A stretch of DNA of 64,000 nt from Flavobacterium subsaxonicum WB 4.1-42 = DSM 21790 (GCF_000422725.1 NZ_KE383911.1:124001-188000), one strand, 5' to 3'; counted from the stretch's first letter, positions 9,171-17,286 are shown. Program-made: numbers and translations. Notes: generated by a model from the letters alone, not told the origin.

Positions 9171-9232
9171 TGGTTTGTGGTTATGGGTTGTCGGTTGTTG
9201 GTTGTTGGTTGTTGGTTGTTGGTTGATGGTCA
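9171..9232. repeat. 7-bp tandem repeats, GTTGTTG type
   Basis: Upstream of the response regulator gene the sequence repeats as GTTGTCG, GTTGTTG (four near-perfect copies) and GTTGATG. On the other strand this is the CAAYNNN heptamer seen at 10711-10850 and inside the radical SAM gene. It occupies the promoter-proximal gap before the LytTR gene. Confidence 0.9.
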
Positions 9233-9237
9233 TCGGA

Positions 9238-9310
9238 TCTTGTCTATTATCTGACGTCTATCATCTATAATCTGAATTCTCAATTCTAAAATCTGAAATC
9301 TCAAATCCAG
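9238..9310. repeat. 7-bp repeats, AGAYNNN type
   Basis: Read on the minus strand the block steps as AGATTTC, AGATTTT, AGAATTG, AGAATTC, AGATTAT, AGATGAT, AGACGTC, AGATAAT, AGACAAG. It reaches to the stop codon of the 2TM gene at 9312. The same heptamers recur at 54812-54889. Confidence 0.8.
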
Positions 9311-9311
9311 A

Positions 9312-9632
9312 TTATTCCCACTTATTCTTCTTGCCGGTATCTTTATCCATGTACTCCCTAATTTTGCGTTCTTCCCAGTCGGCGCCCAAAAAAACATCAG
9401 TACCAAATACCCCAAAAGCATGCAGCAGTAAGCCTATGCCCCAAAAAAAGGCGGTAGAAAAAGTGTTCCATTCTAAAAAATGCTCGCCGGGTTCCATATC
9501 TACCCAATGCATAACTATAAGCACTATGTTTACAATAACATAGGCGGCAAAGTGCTTATAAAACCCTTTAATAGCCTGTATTTTTTTACGGGCCTTTTCT
9601 ATTCTCCTTTCGTCTTCAAATGAATTTTCCAT
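9312..9632 (-). CDS. Small 2TM-domain protein (1)
   Basis: 106 residues. A charged N terminus with KKIQAIKGFYKHFAAY is followed by two hydrophobic helices (about 30-47 and 58-78), and then by FLGADWEERKIREYMDKD. The order is that of the 2TM domain family (PF13239), whose function is unknown: a basic helix, a two-helix hairpin, and the WEERK motif. Both ends should face the cytoplasm. It is the closest of four standalone 2TM genes to the LytTR regulator, with 39 bp to the next one upstream. Confidence 0.88.
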   Translation of the reverse strand: MENSFEDERRIEKARKKIQAIKGFYKHFAAYVIVNIVLIVMHWVDMEPGEHFLEWNTFSTAFFWGIGLLLHAFGVFGTDVFLGADWEERKIREYMDKDTGKKNKWE

Positions 9633-9671
9633 CGTAATCTTAATTTGTTATGAGCCTGTACCGGCCCTATA

Positions 9672-9980
9672 CTATTTGTTGTTTTCTTTATCCAGTAATT
9701 GTTTCAGCTTGCGTTCTTCCCAGTTTTTAGAAAGCAGCAGCCTGTAGCCAAAAATACCCAATCCGTGGCCAGCAACACCCAGGGCACCAAGGCCCGCGGT
9801 TACAGTAAAGGTAGTTTGCCAAAATGTTTGGTGCACCACTACCGCGCCCGAAATCATTAAAATAAGCAGCACAATATTAATAGAAATGTAGGCACCCAGA
9901 TGCGTATAAAAGCTTTTAATGCGCTCAATTTTTTTAGAGGCCAAGGTATTTTTTTCGGTTTCGGTTAAAAAATGTTCCAT
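9672..9980 (-). CDS. Small 2TM-domain protein (2)
   Basis: 102 residues, the most divergent copy of the cluster. It keeps SKKIERIKSFYTHLGAY before the first helix and KNWEERKLKQLLDKEN after the second, but the hairpin region lacks the GWG motif of its siblings and reads TAGLGALGVAGHGLGIFGY. It is transcribed with the flanking 2TM genes (39 bp and 29 bp gaps). Its role in the LytS/LytR cluster is unknown; hetero-oligomerisation with the other copies or with the kinase is a guess. Confidence 0.85.
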   Translation of the reverse strand: MEHFLTETEKNTLASKKIERIKSFYTHLGAYISINIVLLILMISGAVVVHQTFWQTTFTVTAGLGALGVAGHGLGIFGYRLLLSKNWEERKLKQLLDKENNK

Positions 9981-10009
9981 GATACTATTGGTTTTACCGC
10001 CCGTGCAGG

Positions 10010-10306
10010 CTACTCTGTTTTATAATTGGTATTGTCTTTATCCATCAGCTCTTTAAGCTTGCGTTCTTCCCAGTCGCGCCCCAAAAACGGAATGTAGCCA
10101 AACGCCCCCATGCCATGAAAAATAAGGCCGGTGCCCCACCCTACGGTCGAGAACCAAAACCAATGAAAATGGGGTGACCAGGTAAGGTTAACGTAAATTA
10201 AGGTCGGAATTACAATGCAGTAGCACAACAGGTTGTAGTAAAAACCTTTTATTTCGCGCACTTTGCATTTTGCTTTTTTATAAGCTATTCTATCGTACTC
10301 TTCCAT
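10010..10306 (-). CDS. Small 2TM-domain protein (3)
   Basis: 98 residues. KKAKCKVREIKGFYYNL precedes the first helix, VGWGTGLIFHGMGAFGY forms the second helix, and FLGRDWEERKLKELMDKDN follows. It keeps the GWG and H-x-M/F-x-x-F positions shared with the kinase-fused domain. It begins with ME followed by an acidic/polar stretch, like the other standalone copies. It lies 29 bp upstream of copy 2 and about 85 bp downstream of copy 4 in transcription order. Confidence 0.88.
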   Translation of the reverse strand: MEEYDRIAYKKAKCKVREIKGFYYNLLCYCIVIPTLIYVNLTWSPHFHWFWFSTVGWGTGLIFHGMGAFGYIPFLGRDWEERKLKELMDKDNTNYKTE

Positions 10307-10391
10307 AATGCTTTGTTTTAAATGTAACTAACTGAATACTGATACTGATCACTGCAACCATGCCTATGGCAGGCAGGCAGATCACTGAACA

Positions 10392-10679
10392 CTAAAACTT
10401 TCTCTTTTCTTTCTCCACAAGTTCCTGGATCTTTCTTTCCTCCCACCCGGCGCCTAAAAAAGGCGTAAGGTTAAACACGCTCATGCCGTGTAGCGCAATA
10501 GCCACACCCCAGCCCAAGGCCGGCCATAAAAACCATAAATAGTATGGGTAGGTAAGCATATTAATGGCAAACAGCGTAAAAATAACCACCACATAGCTGG
10601 TAAGGTTAATGTAAAAACGCTTAATATCCCTAACCCTTTTTTTTACGTTTTTGTAAACTTCGATATCTATATCTTCCAT
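10392..10679 (-). CDS. Small 2TM-domain protein (4)
   Basis: 95 residues and the copy most similar to the kinase-fused 2TM domain: KKRVRDIKRFYINLTSY, ALGWGVAIALHGMSVFN and FLGAGWEERKIQELVEKEK match it almost position by position. This suggests that copy 4 and the fused domain come from one duplication. It is separated from the kinase gene by 178 bp that hold a long block of 7-bp repeats, so it may be expressed from its own promoter or from within the repeat block. Confidence 0.88.
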   Translation of the reverse strand: MEDIDIEVYKNVKKRVRDIKRFYINLTSYVVVIFTLFAINMLTYPYYLWFLWPALGWGVAIALHGMSVFNLTPFLGAGWEERKIQELVEKEKRKF

Positions 10680-10710
10680 GATCTTATTTTTTTATTTGAT
10701 TTTGAGGAAA

Positions 10711-10850
10711 GGCAACTGGCAATAGGAATGGGCGATAGGCAATTGGTAATAGACAATGGGCAATGGGCAATGGGCAATGGGCAACTGGCAATGGGCAATT
10801 TGCAATAGGCAACCAACAACTGGCAACTGGCAACCATCAACCATCAACTC
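10711..10850. repeat. Long block of 7-bp repeats, CAAYNNN type
   Basis: About 20 consecutive heptamers: CAATGGG (several in a row), CAACTGG, CAATTTG, CAATAGG, CAACCAA, CAACTGG, CAACCAT and so on. The first three bases and the pyrimidine are fixed while the last three vary. The block fills the gap between the kinase gene and the fourth 2TM gene, and is the same type as the in-frame block within the radical SAM gene at 59210-59394. Confidence 0.92.
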
Positions 10851-10857
10851 GCTCCTT

Positions 10858-12210
10858 CTATCTCCACTTATTATTACGTTCTTTATCCAGCATTTCTTTA
10901 ATCTTGCGTTCTTCCCACCCCGAGCCTAAAAACGGAATAAAGTTAAACACACTCATGGCATGTATGGCAACACCCACACCCCAGCCCAAAGCGGCATATA
11001 AAAACCACCAGTGCCCCGGCGACGTGTACAGGTTTAGCATGGCTAATGCCGAAATGATGATGATGTACGAAAAGAGGTTGCCGTAAAAGCCCTTAATCTC
11101 TTCTACCTTTTTCTGCGCTTTATAGTAGCTGCTTTCCTTATCGGTGGTTGTGGTATATATAGGTTCCATAATAGTAACTTGTTTGGTTAATACCGGTAGC
11201 TTTACCGTAAAATGTTTCTCTGTCTGCTCAATGGCAACCTTTCGGCTGCTAATAATGGCATAGCGACTAATAATATTCTGTAGCCCTACACCCTTGCGGT
11301 CCTGCAGTACGGCCTTTTTTTGGAAATCGTTCTGCACCACCAAGTAGCCATTCTCTTCGTAAATACGTATATATAATGGCTTTTCCTGACTTACAATGTT
11401 GTGCTTAACCGTGTTTTCTAAGAGCAATTGTAACGATAGTGGCACCACCCGTGCATCTGGGCTGGACACCTTTACCGGCAGTTCGTAAAACACACTGTTT
11501 TCAAAGCGCATTTTAAGCAGGTTCATGTAGGTCTTTGCAAAAGCAAGCTCCTCTTCAATACTTACCAGCTCCTTATCTTTTTGCTCCAGCACATAGCGGT
11601 ACACTTTAGAGAGCGATGTGGTAAATTTTTGGGCGGCATCGGGGTTCTCTTCTATAAGCGAACTGAGTACATTAAGGCTGTTGAACAGAAAGTGCGGATC
11701 GATCTGATTCTTCAAAGTCTCGAATTTTGCCGATGCCGTACCTGCAATTATTTTTTGTTGCTTTACCCTGTTTTCCTGGTATTTTTTATAATAATGGAAC
11801 AGGTGCAGCGAAAAGGTAATTACAATGGTAATGATCATGGCAACATAGTAGTTGCTAATTTGCTCATCTATAAAAAACTGCACCAGCGTTTTGCCCTGTA
11901 TTACAATATCTTCGAAAATGCGAAGCAAAAACACAATAACTGCCGATACTACAAACGAACTTATAAACCCGGCCATTAAACGCCTGGCCGACATTTGCAC
12001 ACCATGAAAAATTTTATCCATTACAATAAACACACTCATGTTGCCCAGGTGCAGCATAACAGTATATAACATTACAAACAAAAACTGCCTGAAAATATCT
12101 ATATTCCACCCCAGTGGGCGGCCACCGGCCAACGCTATAAGGTAGAGCACAATAAATATTATAACGCCCAGGGTTAGTGCCCGTAAAAGTTCTTTAGTCA
12201 GTAGTTTCAT
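10858..12210 (-). CDS. LytS-type sensor histidine kinase with C-terminal 2TM domain
   Basis: 450 residues. Four membrane helices (about 10-30, 43-66, 78-98, 121-141) are followed by a His_kinase (PF06580) domain with phospho-acceptor His173 in NQIDPHFLFNSLN, and a HATPase region with the N box LLLENTVKHN (Asn266) and G box GVGLQNI (about 307-313). The kinase part ends near residue 340 (VKLPVL). From Met348 a complete 2TM domain follows (KKVEEIKGFYGNL, ALGWGVGVAIHAMSVFN, GWEERKIKEMLDKE). It presumably phosphorylates the LytTR regulator at 8410-9165. The extra domain begins with Met-Glu, exactly as the standalone 2TM proteins do, which suggests a gene fusion by loss of the kinase stop codon. 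Confidence 0.93.
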   Translation of the reverse strand: MKLLTKELLRALTLGVIIFIVLYLIALAGGRPLGWNIDIFRQFLFVMLYTVMLHLGNMSVFIVMDKIFHGVQMSARRLMAGFISSFVVSAVIVFLLRIFEDIVIQGKTLVQFFIDEQISNYYVAMIITIVITFSLHLFHYYKKYQENRVKQQKIIAGTASAKFETLKNQIDPHFLFNSLNVLSSLIEENPDAAQKFTTSLSKVYRYVLEQKDKELVSIEEELAFAKTYMNLLKMRFENSVFYELPVKVSSPDARVVPLSLQLLLENTVKHNIVSQEKPLYIRIYEENGYLVVQNDFQKKAVLQDRKGVGLQNIISRYAIISSRKVAIEQTEKHFTVKLPVLTKQVTIMEPIYTTTTDKESSYYKAQKKVEEIKGFYGNLFSYIIIISALAMLNLYTSPGHWWFLYAALGWGVGVAIHAMSVFNFIPFLGSGWEERKIKEMLDKERNNKWR

Positions 12211-12224
12211 ATAGTGTGTATTCT

Positions 12225-12261
12225 CTTTGCCTATCGCTTATTGCCAATTGCTTATTGCCTA
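12225..12261. repeat. Short block of 7-bp repeats before the kinase gene
   Basis: Heptamers TTGCCTA, TCGCTTA, TTGCCAA, TTGCTTA, TTGCCTA lie between the kinase start and the stop of the upstream gene; on the other strand they are CAA-type heptamers. The block fills almost the whole 51-bp gap. Confidence 0.75.
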
Positions 12262-12885
12262 TTATTTTCCGCACTCTTTAAGTGCCTGTTCTGCCCTATC
12301 CTTACCCCATTTAGGACTAAAAGGTGTTTCGGGTTCAAAGGTAGCAAAAAGACCAATTGCACGTTCTACCTCTTTGCACATAGGTGCCGTATCGCTGCCA
12401 AAATAACGTGACGCGCCAATTTCAAACTCGGCTTTGCTAAACACAACCCTCGGGTTGTTAGGCGCTAAGGCAATGGCTTTCTCGTAAATTTCGTTCACCG
12501 TGCCTGATAGTTTCATGCCGTTGGTCATAGGGTCGTAAACAATCCACGCGGTGTGTATCATGGCCTGCATAACCAGCAGTTCGGCATTATTGGGCGAAAT
12601 TGCCACCGCGTTGTCCTGCGCGGCCTGCGCCTTTATAAGCAGGGCGCTTATTTTTTCTTTATCCTTGGTCTGGAAAGCCTCTGTAGTATTTACAAGCGCC
12701 ACGTAGTACGATGGCAGCCAGTTGTTTTTCTCGGCAGCGGCTATCCTTTCAAAAAGTGCCGAAGCCTCGCTGCTTTTATTTTCTTCCCAAAGCGAAAATG
12801 CTTTTTTCATTCCGGTTTCGTATTGCGATTGAGCACTAACGGTGCTGCAAACAAAAACAATAATCATGGTAATTAATCGTATCAT
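12262..12885 (-). CDS. Secreted TPR-like protein
   Basis: 207 residues from ATG at 12885. This start gives a signal peptide (IRLITMIIVFVCSTVSAQ); an in-frame TTG-type start 17 codons upstream would place charged residues ahead of it. The mature part is alpha-helical with TPR-like spacing (ALFERIAAAEKNNWLPSYY, AIALAPNNPRVVFSKAEFE), and ends KWGKDRAEQALKECGK. It is predicted to be periplasmic or exported. It is on the same strand as the kinase and precedes it by 51 bp, so it may be the first gene of the LytS/2TM/LytR transcript. Close relatives are common as unnamed proteins in flavobacteria; its function is unknown. Confidence 0.8.
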   Translation of the reverse strand: MIRLITMIIVFVCSTVSAQSQYETGMKKAFSLWEENKSSEASALFERIAAAEKNNWLPSYYVALVNTTEAFQTKDKEKISALLIKAQAAQDNAVAISPNNAELLVMQAMIHTAWIVYDPMTNGMKLSGTVNEIYEKAIALAPNNPRVVFSKAEFEIGASRYFGSDTAPMCKEVERAIGLFATFEPETPFSPKWGKDRAEQALKECGK

Positions 12886-13156
12886 AACTTTAAGGTTTAA
12901 TTGGTTGTTGTTATTTGATAGAGCAAAGATGCCCACTTTTTACATCCAAAAAAAAAGCACATTACCCAATTGTAGAATTAAGGGGATGAGTTGTAAATCT
13001 TTTTCTTTTTTAGTTTCAGAAAACAATTTAATTTACTTTAGAAAGAAGTACAATTAGCAAACAACACTATCAACTCCTTAACAATTTTCTTAAAAAGTAG
13101 GGTAAATAACATTTTAAGTGTTATGTTTAGATTAAAATTCTTAAAACCTATTTACT

Positions 13157-14032
13157 ATGAAAAGAAAATTACTCTTAAGCTTGTTATTTTTAGCTACAGC
13201 CGGTGCGGTATCTGCACAGGATTACATTCCGTTTTTAGATAATACGGCGTGGAATATAAACGTAGCCAACTTTGGCGGTGCTTACAATTACGCCATCGAG
13301 CAGGACGGTACCGTAATGCAGGGCGTTAACACCTATGCCAAATTTGTAAATGCCGGGCAAACCGACGGCCCCGAATTTTTAGTAAGGGAAGATGTTGCCG
13401 CACGCAAAGTGTACCGCTATAAAGACGGACAGGACGAACTGCTTTACGATTTTAACTTACAGGTAGGCGAAACCACTACCCTGCCCGACGGTAAATTATA
13501 CAATGTTTTGTACCGAGATTCTGTACCCGTAATGACGGGACGTAAAAGGGTACGCATTTACCTTTTACATTATGAAGGCAATATAGCCATGAACAGCGAA
13601 AACTGGATTGAAAGCGTTGGCAGTACAGAGCACCCGCTAATACCAAGCTACGAGCTAATGAGCGACCCAGCAATTACCGTAAGGTGCAGCTATACCAATG
13701 GGGAGAACGTTTATAACACCGGCCTTTTAAACAACGGCACCCCAATAGATTGCCCACAGGTTACTGCTGCCGTTAAAGAGCTAACTACATTTAGCACAAG
13801 CTTAGCGCCTAACCCTTTCAGCAGTAGTGCAACCATTACAACAGCTGTGGCTTTAAATAATGCATCGCTTAGTATTATTAACTCTTTAGGTCAGCAGGTA
13901 AAGCAACTCAATAATCTTAACGGAACAGAAATTACCCTTAACCGCAACAACCTTACCGCCGGGCTATACTTTATAAGGCTGGAACAAAATGGCAAGGTTA
14001 TTTACAGCAATAAGGTTCTTATAGCTGATTAA
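13157..14032 (+). CDS. Secreted protein with T9SS type A sorting domain
   Basis: 291 residues. The signal peptide is about 1-20 (cleavage after VSAQ). The central part has no recognisable enzyme motif. The last ~75 residues form a type A sorting domain (TIGR04183-type): SLAPNPFSSSATITT, a beta-rich middle with IINSLGQQVKQL, and the ending AGLYFIRLEQNGKVIYSNKVLI. It is exported by the type IX secretion system and released or anchored at the cell surface. The gene seems monocistronic, and the next gene has its own -7 element immediately after this stop codon. Confidence 0.88.
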   Translation: MKRKLLLSLLFLATAGAVSAQDYIPFLDNTAWNINVANFGGAYNYAIEQDGTVMQGVNTYAKFVNAGQTDGPEFLVREDVAARKVYRYKDGQDELLYDFNLQVGETTTLPDGKLYNVLYRDSVPVMTGRKRVRIYLLHYEGNIAMNSENWIESVGSTEHPLIPSYELMSDPAITVRCSYTNGENVYNTGLLNNGTPIDCPQVTAAVKELTTFSTSLAPNPFSSSATITTAVALNNASLSIINSLGQQVKQLNNLNGTEITLNRNNLTAGLYFIRLEQNGKVIYSNKVLIAD

Positions 14033-14035
14033 TTA

Positions 14036-14043
14036 TATATTTG
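14036..14043 (+). promoter_or_regulatory. Promoter -7 element before STM3941-like pair
   Basis: TATATTTG matches the Bacteroidota -7 consensus TAnnTTTG. It lies 18 bp before the GTG at 14061, which supports that GTG as the start and makes the pair a separate transcript from the T9SS gene. Confidence 0.6.
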
Positions 14044-14060
14044 CCTTTTAAACTAATTTT

Positions 14061-14618
14061 GTGGATACAGTTACAATCAAATCGAGTAAGGGCAAAATTG
14101 CATTGATCGGATTAGGAGCCGGAGTATTTGTATTTGCTTGTGTCTGGATGATTTTGCATGCCGATGAACAAACCCGCCGAAATCCGCTCTTCTTAAAGAT
14201 AATAGGCGTAATAGGCATTCTTTTTTTTGGAATTGGGCTTATTTACTCTGTTATAAAATTGTTTGATAACAAGTCGGCACTTATTATTGATGACAAAGGT
14301 ATTACTGATAATTCCAGTGGTGTGGCTGTAGGCTTTATTGCCTGGCAGGATATAACCCATATTAGTATCACACAAGTGCGATCAACTCGTTTTTTCCTAA
14401 TCTACACTGTAAATCCTGAAAAATACTTGAATGATAGTAACCCGTTTAAAAGTTATATGAGAAAATTAGGAATTAAAATGTACGGCACACCATTAAGCAT
14501 ATCATCAAGTACTCTTAAATATGGTTTTGATGGACTTGAAAAACTCCTACAATCACGCTTAGAGCAATATAAATTAGAAATCAATAAACAAGAAAAGTGT
14601 GGATGTAGTAATAATTAA
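14061..14618 (+). CDS. STM3941-like two-helix membrane protein (paralogue 1)
   Basis: 185 residues with a GTG start, supported by the -7 element just upstream and by the identical start of the neighbouring paralogue (DTVTIKSSKGKIA versus DVVIIKPNKFDVI). Two membrane helices (about 14-33 and 45-65) are followed by a cytoplasmic PH-like beta-domain (ALIIDDKGITDNSSG, GFIAWQDITHISITQVR, IYTVNPEKYL). It resembles the STM3941 family of unknown function. The last 20 bp overlap the start of the second paralogue, so translational coupling is likely. Confidence 0.78.
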   Translation: MDTVTIKSSKGKIALIGLGAGVFVFACVWMILHADEQTRRNPLFLKIIGVIGILFFGIGLIYSVIKLFDNKSALIIDDKGITDNSSGVAVGFIAWQDITHISITQVRSTRFFLIYTVNPEKYLNDSNPFKSYMRKLGIKMYGTPLSISSSTLKYGFDGLEKLLQSRLEQYKLEINKQEKCGCSNN

Positions 14619-15126
14619 GCCCAATAAATTCGATGTAATCAGCTTGTTTATAGTAGCGTTACTATTTGTAGCAGGAAGTGTTTGGCTACTGTTTATTGCC
14701 AACGAACAATCTCCTTTAAATGCCATTTCTATGAAAATATTAACTATGGTTGTATTTTTGCTGTTTGGTGCTGCACTAATTTATTCTGCAAAAAAACTGC
14801 GCAATAATAAACCCGCGATTATTATTAATGATAAGGGCATTCTTAATAATTATAGTACTATTAGTGGTGGCTTTGTAGCGTGGAAGGAAATTACCGACAT
14901 AAAGATGATACAGGTGCGAGGTGCCTGCTTTATAATGATCTACACCGTAAATCCTGAAAAGTACATGAAGGATAAAAATCTATTTAAAAAAAAGATGATT
15001 TTGCTTAACCTCAAAAAGTTTGGCACAACATTAATTATCACAGGTAGCAATATTAAATATAATTTTGATGAACTTGAAAAACTCTTACAATCGCGTTTAA
15101 ACCAATATAAATTAGAAAATCAATAA
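14599..15126 (+). CDS. STM3941-like two-helix membrane protein (paralogue 2)
   Basis: 175 residues with a GTG start that lies inside the 3' end of paralogue 1 (20-bp overlap, different frame). Same architecture: two helices (about 12-31 and 44-62), then the PH-like domain with AIIINDKGILNNYST, GFVAWKEITDIKMIQVRG, IYTVNPEKYMKD and NFDELEKLLQSRLNQYKLE. The near-identical C-terminal motif in both copies shows recent tandem duplication. It ends at a strong bidirectional terminator. Function unknown. Confidence 0.78.
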   Translation: MDVVIIKPNKFDVISLFIVALLFVAGSVWLLFIANEQSPLNAISMKILTMVVFLLFGAALIYSAKKLRNNKPAIIINDKGILNNYSTISGGFVAWKEITDIKMIQVRGACFIMIYTVNPEKYMKDKNLFKKKMILLNLKKFGTTLIITGSNIKYNFDELEKLLQSRLNQYKLENQ

Positions 15127-15159
15127 ATAAGAAACCGGCCTTACAGCCGGTTTCTTATT
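15126..15159. terminator. Bidirectional terminator
   Basis: AATAAGAAACCGGC (15126-15139) pairs perfectly with GCCGGTTTCTTATT (15146-15159). It sits between convergent genes and overlaps the stop codon of the minus-strand gene. Confidence 0.85.
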
Positions 15160-16282
15160 ATTTATAATCAAAAGTAACAGGTATTTTGGTTGTTACAATT
15201 TGGGGTTCGCGGACAATCTTTTTTTCGTAGCGCGGGGTAATGGTGGTGTCCATATACTTTTCGTCTTTATACTTTATGTGCTCTATAATAGCCGAAACCT
15301 TTACGTTTACATCCAGCGGCTGTATGTAATTATCGTTAGCCAGTACCATGTAGAATTTGCCCTGTAGCAGGGTAGCATCGGTAAAGCGCTTGTAGGCTGC
15401 TATACCCTTGCCATCGTCATACGCTTTATAGGCTTTGTCTTTAAAAAACAAGGTGCTGTTAAACTCGTTAACCAGGGCATATTGTACATCTTCGCCGTTA
15501 ACCGGAAGCGCCAGGCTGGTTAGCGCACCCGCTGCTACGCCACCAAGGGGCGACGTAAAATAGGTGGCCACACCCTTAACCCCCTCAACAATTAATTTGC
15601 GGTTTTGTTTCCAGAACTCGTTGCTCTCTTCGCCCACGCCTACCCAGTACGCCCAGGCAACTACCTTTTTAGTCTCATCTTTAGAGGTGCTGTTTACGGG
15701 AAGCGTAAAAGCTACAGCCGCCTTAGTATCGCCTAACGATGTTTTGGCATTAACGCGCTGGCTTTTATCTAAAACCAGTTCTTCATACTTTTTTTCAGAT
15801 GCTATTACGCGCCGTGTTTTTTGTACACGCAGCGTATCGTAGCCGGCAACCACATCTTTTGTCAATGCGTTATACACCGTATCCTGAACCGTAGCCCATT
15901 TTACCGCCGTATTAAAATTTTTGGTGTCGGCATTTTTGGCAACCCGTTGCAGCATTACTTTGCAACTGCGCTTGCCTTTGGCTTTATTGGTGAATTTAAA
16001 CACAAAAACCGACTTATCTGTCACCGTAAATTCGTTCTTCTCTTCTTTTTTAATCTCCTGCCCCCTGTATTTAACTACGTCAGGGTATTGCATAACGGTA
16101 ATCTCAGAAACAGGAGCACCGTTAGGGGTAATGTTAAAAATAACGCGGTCTCCGGCAGCAAAGCCATACATAAGCTCTTCGGTAGCGCCGGGTTCCAGTT
16201 TAATCTCTAAGTCGGCAACGGTAGCTTTTTGTGCGAAACAAAACCCGCTAAACAGCAGGCAGATAAGTAAAATTCTGTTCAT
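15158..16282 (-). CDS. Secreted protein of unknown function
   Basis: 374 residues with a signal peptide (about 1-17, ILLICLLFSGFCFAQ). The first ~120 residues look like a beta-sandwich (LEPGATEELMYGFAAGDRVIFNI), and the middle holds a hydrophobic glycine-rich stretch (GVKGVATYFTSPLGGVAAGALTS, split here by its charged flanks) that might be membrane-active. I do not recognise a family. The start abuts the stop of mazG without a gap (mazG ends at 16283), so the two are probably co-transcribed, with mazG first. Confidence 0.7.
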   Translation of the reverse strand: MNRILLICLLFSGFCFAQKATVADLEIKLEPGATEELMYGFAAGDRVIFNITPNGAPVSEITVMQYPDVVKYRGQEIKKEEKNEFTVTDKSVFVFKFTNKAKGKRSCKVMLQRVAKNADTKNFNTAVKWATVQDTVYNALTKDVVAGYDTLRVQKTRRVIASEKKYEELVLDKSQRVNAKTSLGDTKAAVAFTLPVNSTSKDETKKVVAWAYWVGVGEESNEFWKQNRKLIVEGVKGVATYFTSPLGGVAAGALTSLALPVNGEDVQYALVNEFNSTLFFKDKAYKAYDDGKGIAAYKRFTDATLLQGKFYMVLANDNYIQPLDVNVKVSAIIEHIKYKDEKYMDTTITPRYEKKIVREPQIVTTKIPVTFDYK

Positions 16283-17056
16283 TTATAATTTTTTGGCTTC
16301 GTTCCAAAATACATCCATTTCGGCAAGGGTCATATCGGCAAGAGGTTTGCCCAGTTCCGATGCTTTACTTTCCAAGTACATAAAACGTTTAATAAACTTC
16401 TTATTGGTGCGCTCCAGGGCATCCTCGGGGTTAATATCCAAAAAGCGGGCGTAGTTGATAAGCGAGAAAAGCACATCGCCAAATTCGGCTTCGGTCTTGT
16501 CTTTATCGCCGGCCTCTACCTCATCATGAAACTCCTGCAACTCTTCCTGCACCTTATCCCAAACCTGGTTGGCCTCTTCCCAGTCAAAACCTACACCACG
16601 GGCCTTATCCTGAATACGGCTGGCTTTAACCAGCGCAGGAAGGCTTTTAGGCACACCTTCCAGCACCGACGTCTTGCCTTCTTTAAGCTTCAGTTTTTCC
16701 CAGTTTTGCTTAACCTGCTCTTCGTTCTCCACCACCACATCGCCATAAATATGCGGGTGCCTGTGGATCAGCTTGTCGCAGATGCTGTTGGCTACATCGG
16801 CAATATCAAAATCGCCGGTCTCGCTACCAATCTTGGCATAAAAAACAAGGTGCAGCAGCAGGTCGCCCAACTCCTTTTTAATTTCGGGCAGGTCGTTGTC
16901 CAGTATGGCATCGCCAAGCTCGTACGTTTCCTCTATGGTAAGGTGGCGAAGGCTTTGCAGCGTTTGCTTTTTATCCCACGGGCATTTTTCGCGAAGGTCG
17001 TCCATTATATCCAAAAGCCTGTTAAAGGCATCAAGCTGCTGCTGGCGTGTGTTCAT
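16283..17056 (-). CDS. mazG: Nucleoside triphosphate pyrophosphohydrolase MazG
   Basis: 257 residues with two MazG domains. The first has CPWDKKQTLQSLRHLTIEE and the metal-binding EExxE...ExxD pattern in EETYELGDA and KKELGDLLLHL. The second has EAEFGDVLFSLINYARF. The RIQDKARGVGFDW linker is typical. The enzyme hydrolyses non-canonical NTPs to NMP and pyrophosphate in the cytoplasm. In flavobacteria mazG commonly sits near def and the DUF5606 gene, as here, although two small plus-strand genes are inserted between them. Confidence 0.93.
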   Translation of the reverse strand: MNTRQQQLDAFNRLLDIMDDLREKCPWDKKQTLQSLRHLTIEETYELGDAILDNDLPEIKKELGDLLLHLVFYAKIGSETGDFDIADVANSICDKLIHRHPHIYGDVVVENEEQVKQNWEKLKLKEGKTSVLEGVPKSLPALVKASRIQDKARGVGFDWEEANQVWDKVQEELQEFHDEVEAGDKDKTEAEFGDVLFSLINYARFLDINPEDALERTNKKFIKRFMYLESKASELGKPLADMTLAEMDVFWNEAKKL

Positions 17057-17286
17057 GGTGTATAAATTTTGCGTAAAAGTAAAGAATCCGATATATTGAA
17101 ATAATAGAATAATAAACTTTATTTTTATTTGTGCCTAAATCATATGTTTAAACCAAATTTAAAGTAGGTTAGCAGGCCAATTTATAAACAAGGTATATTT
17201 TCAGCAGGAATTTAAAGCATACACAAATAGAGGACACTCTAAAATCTACGCATTGTAAATGCCATTGATAAAACTCCTAACAAATT

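Noticed and set aside
16526..17065. 179-residue plus-strand reading frame opposite mazG
   Set aside because: MazG motifs are intact on the minus strand; the opposite frame has no signal, motif or promoter.
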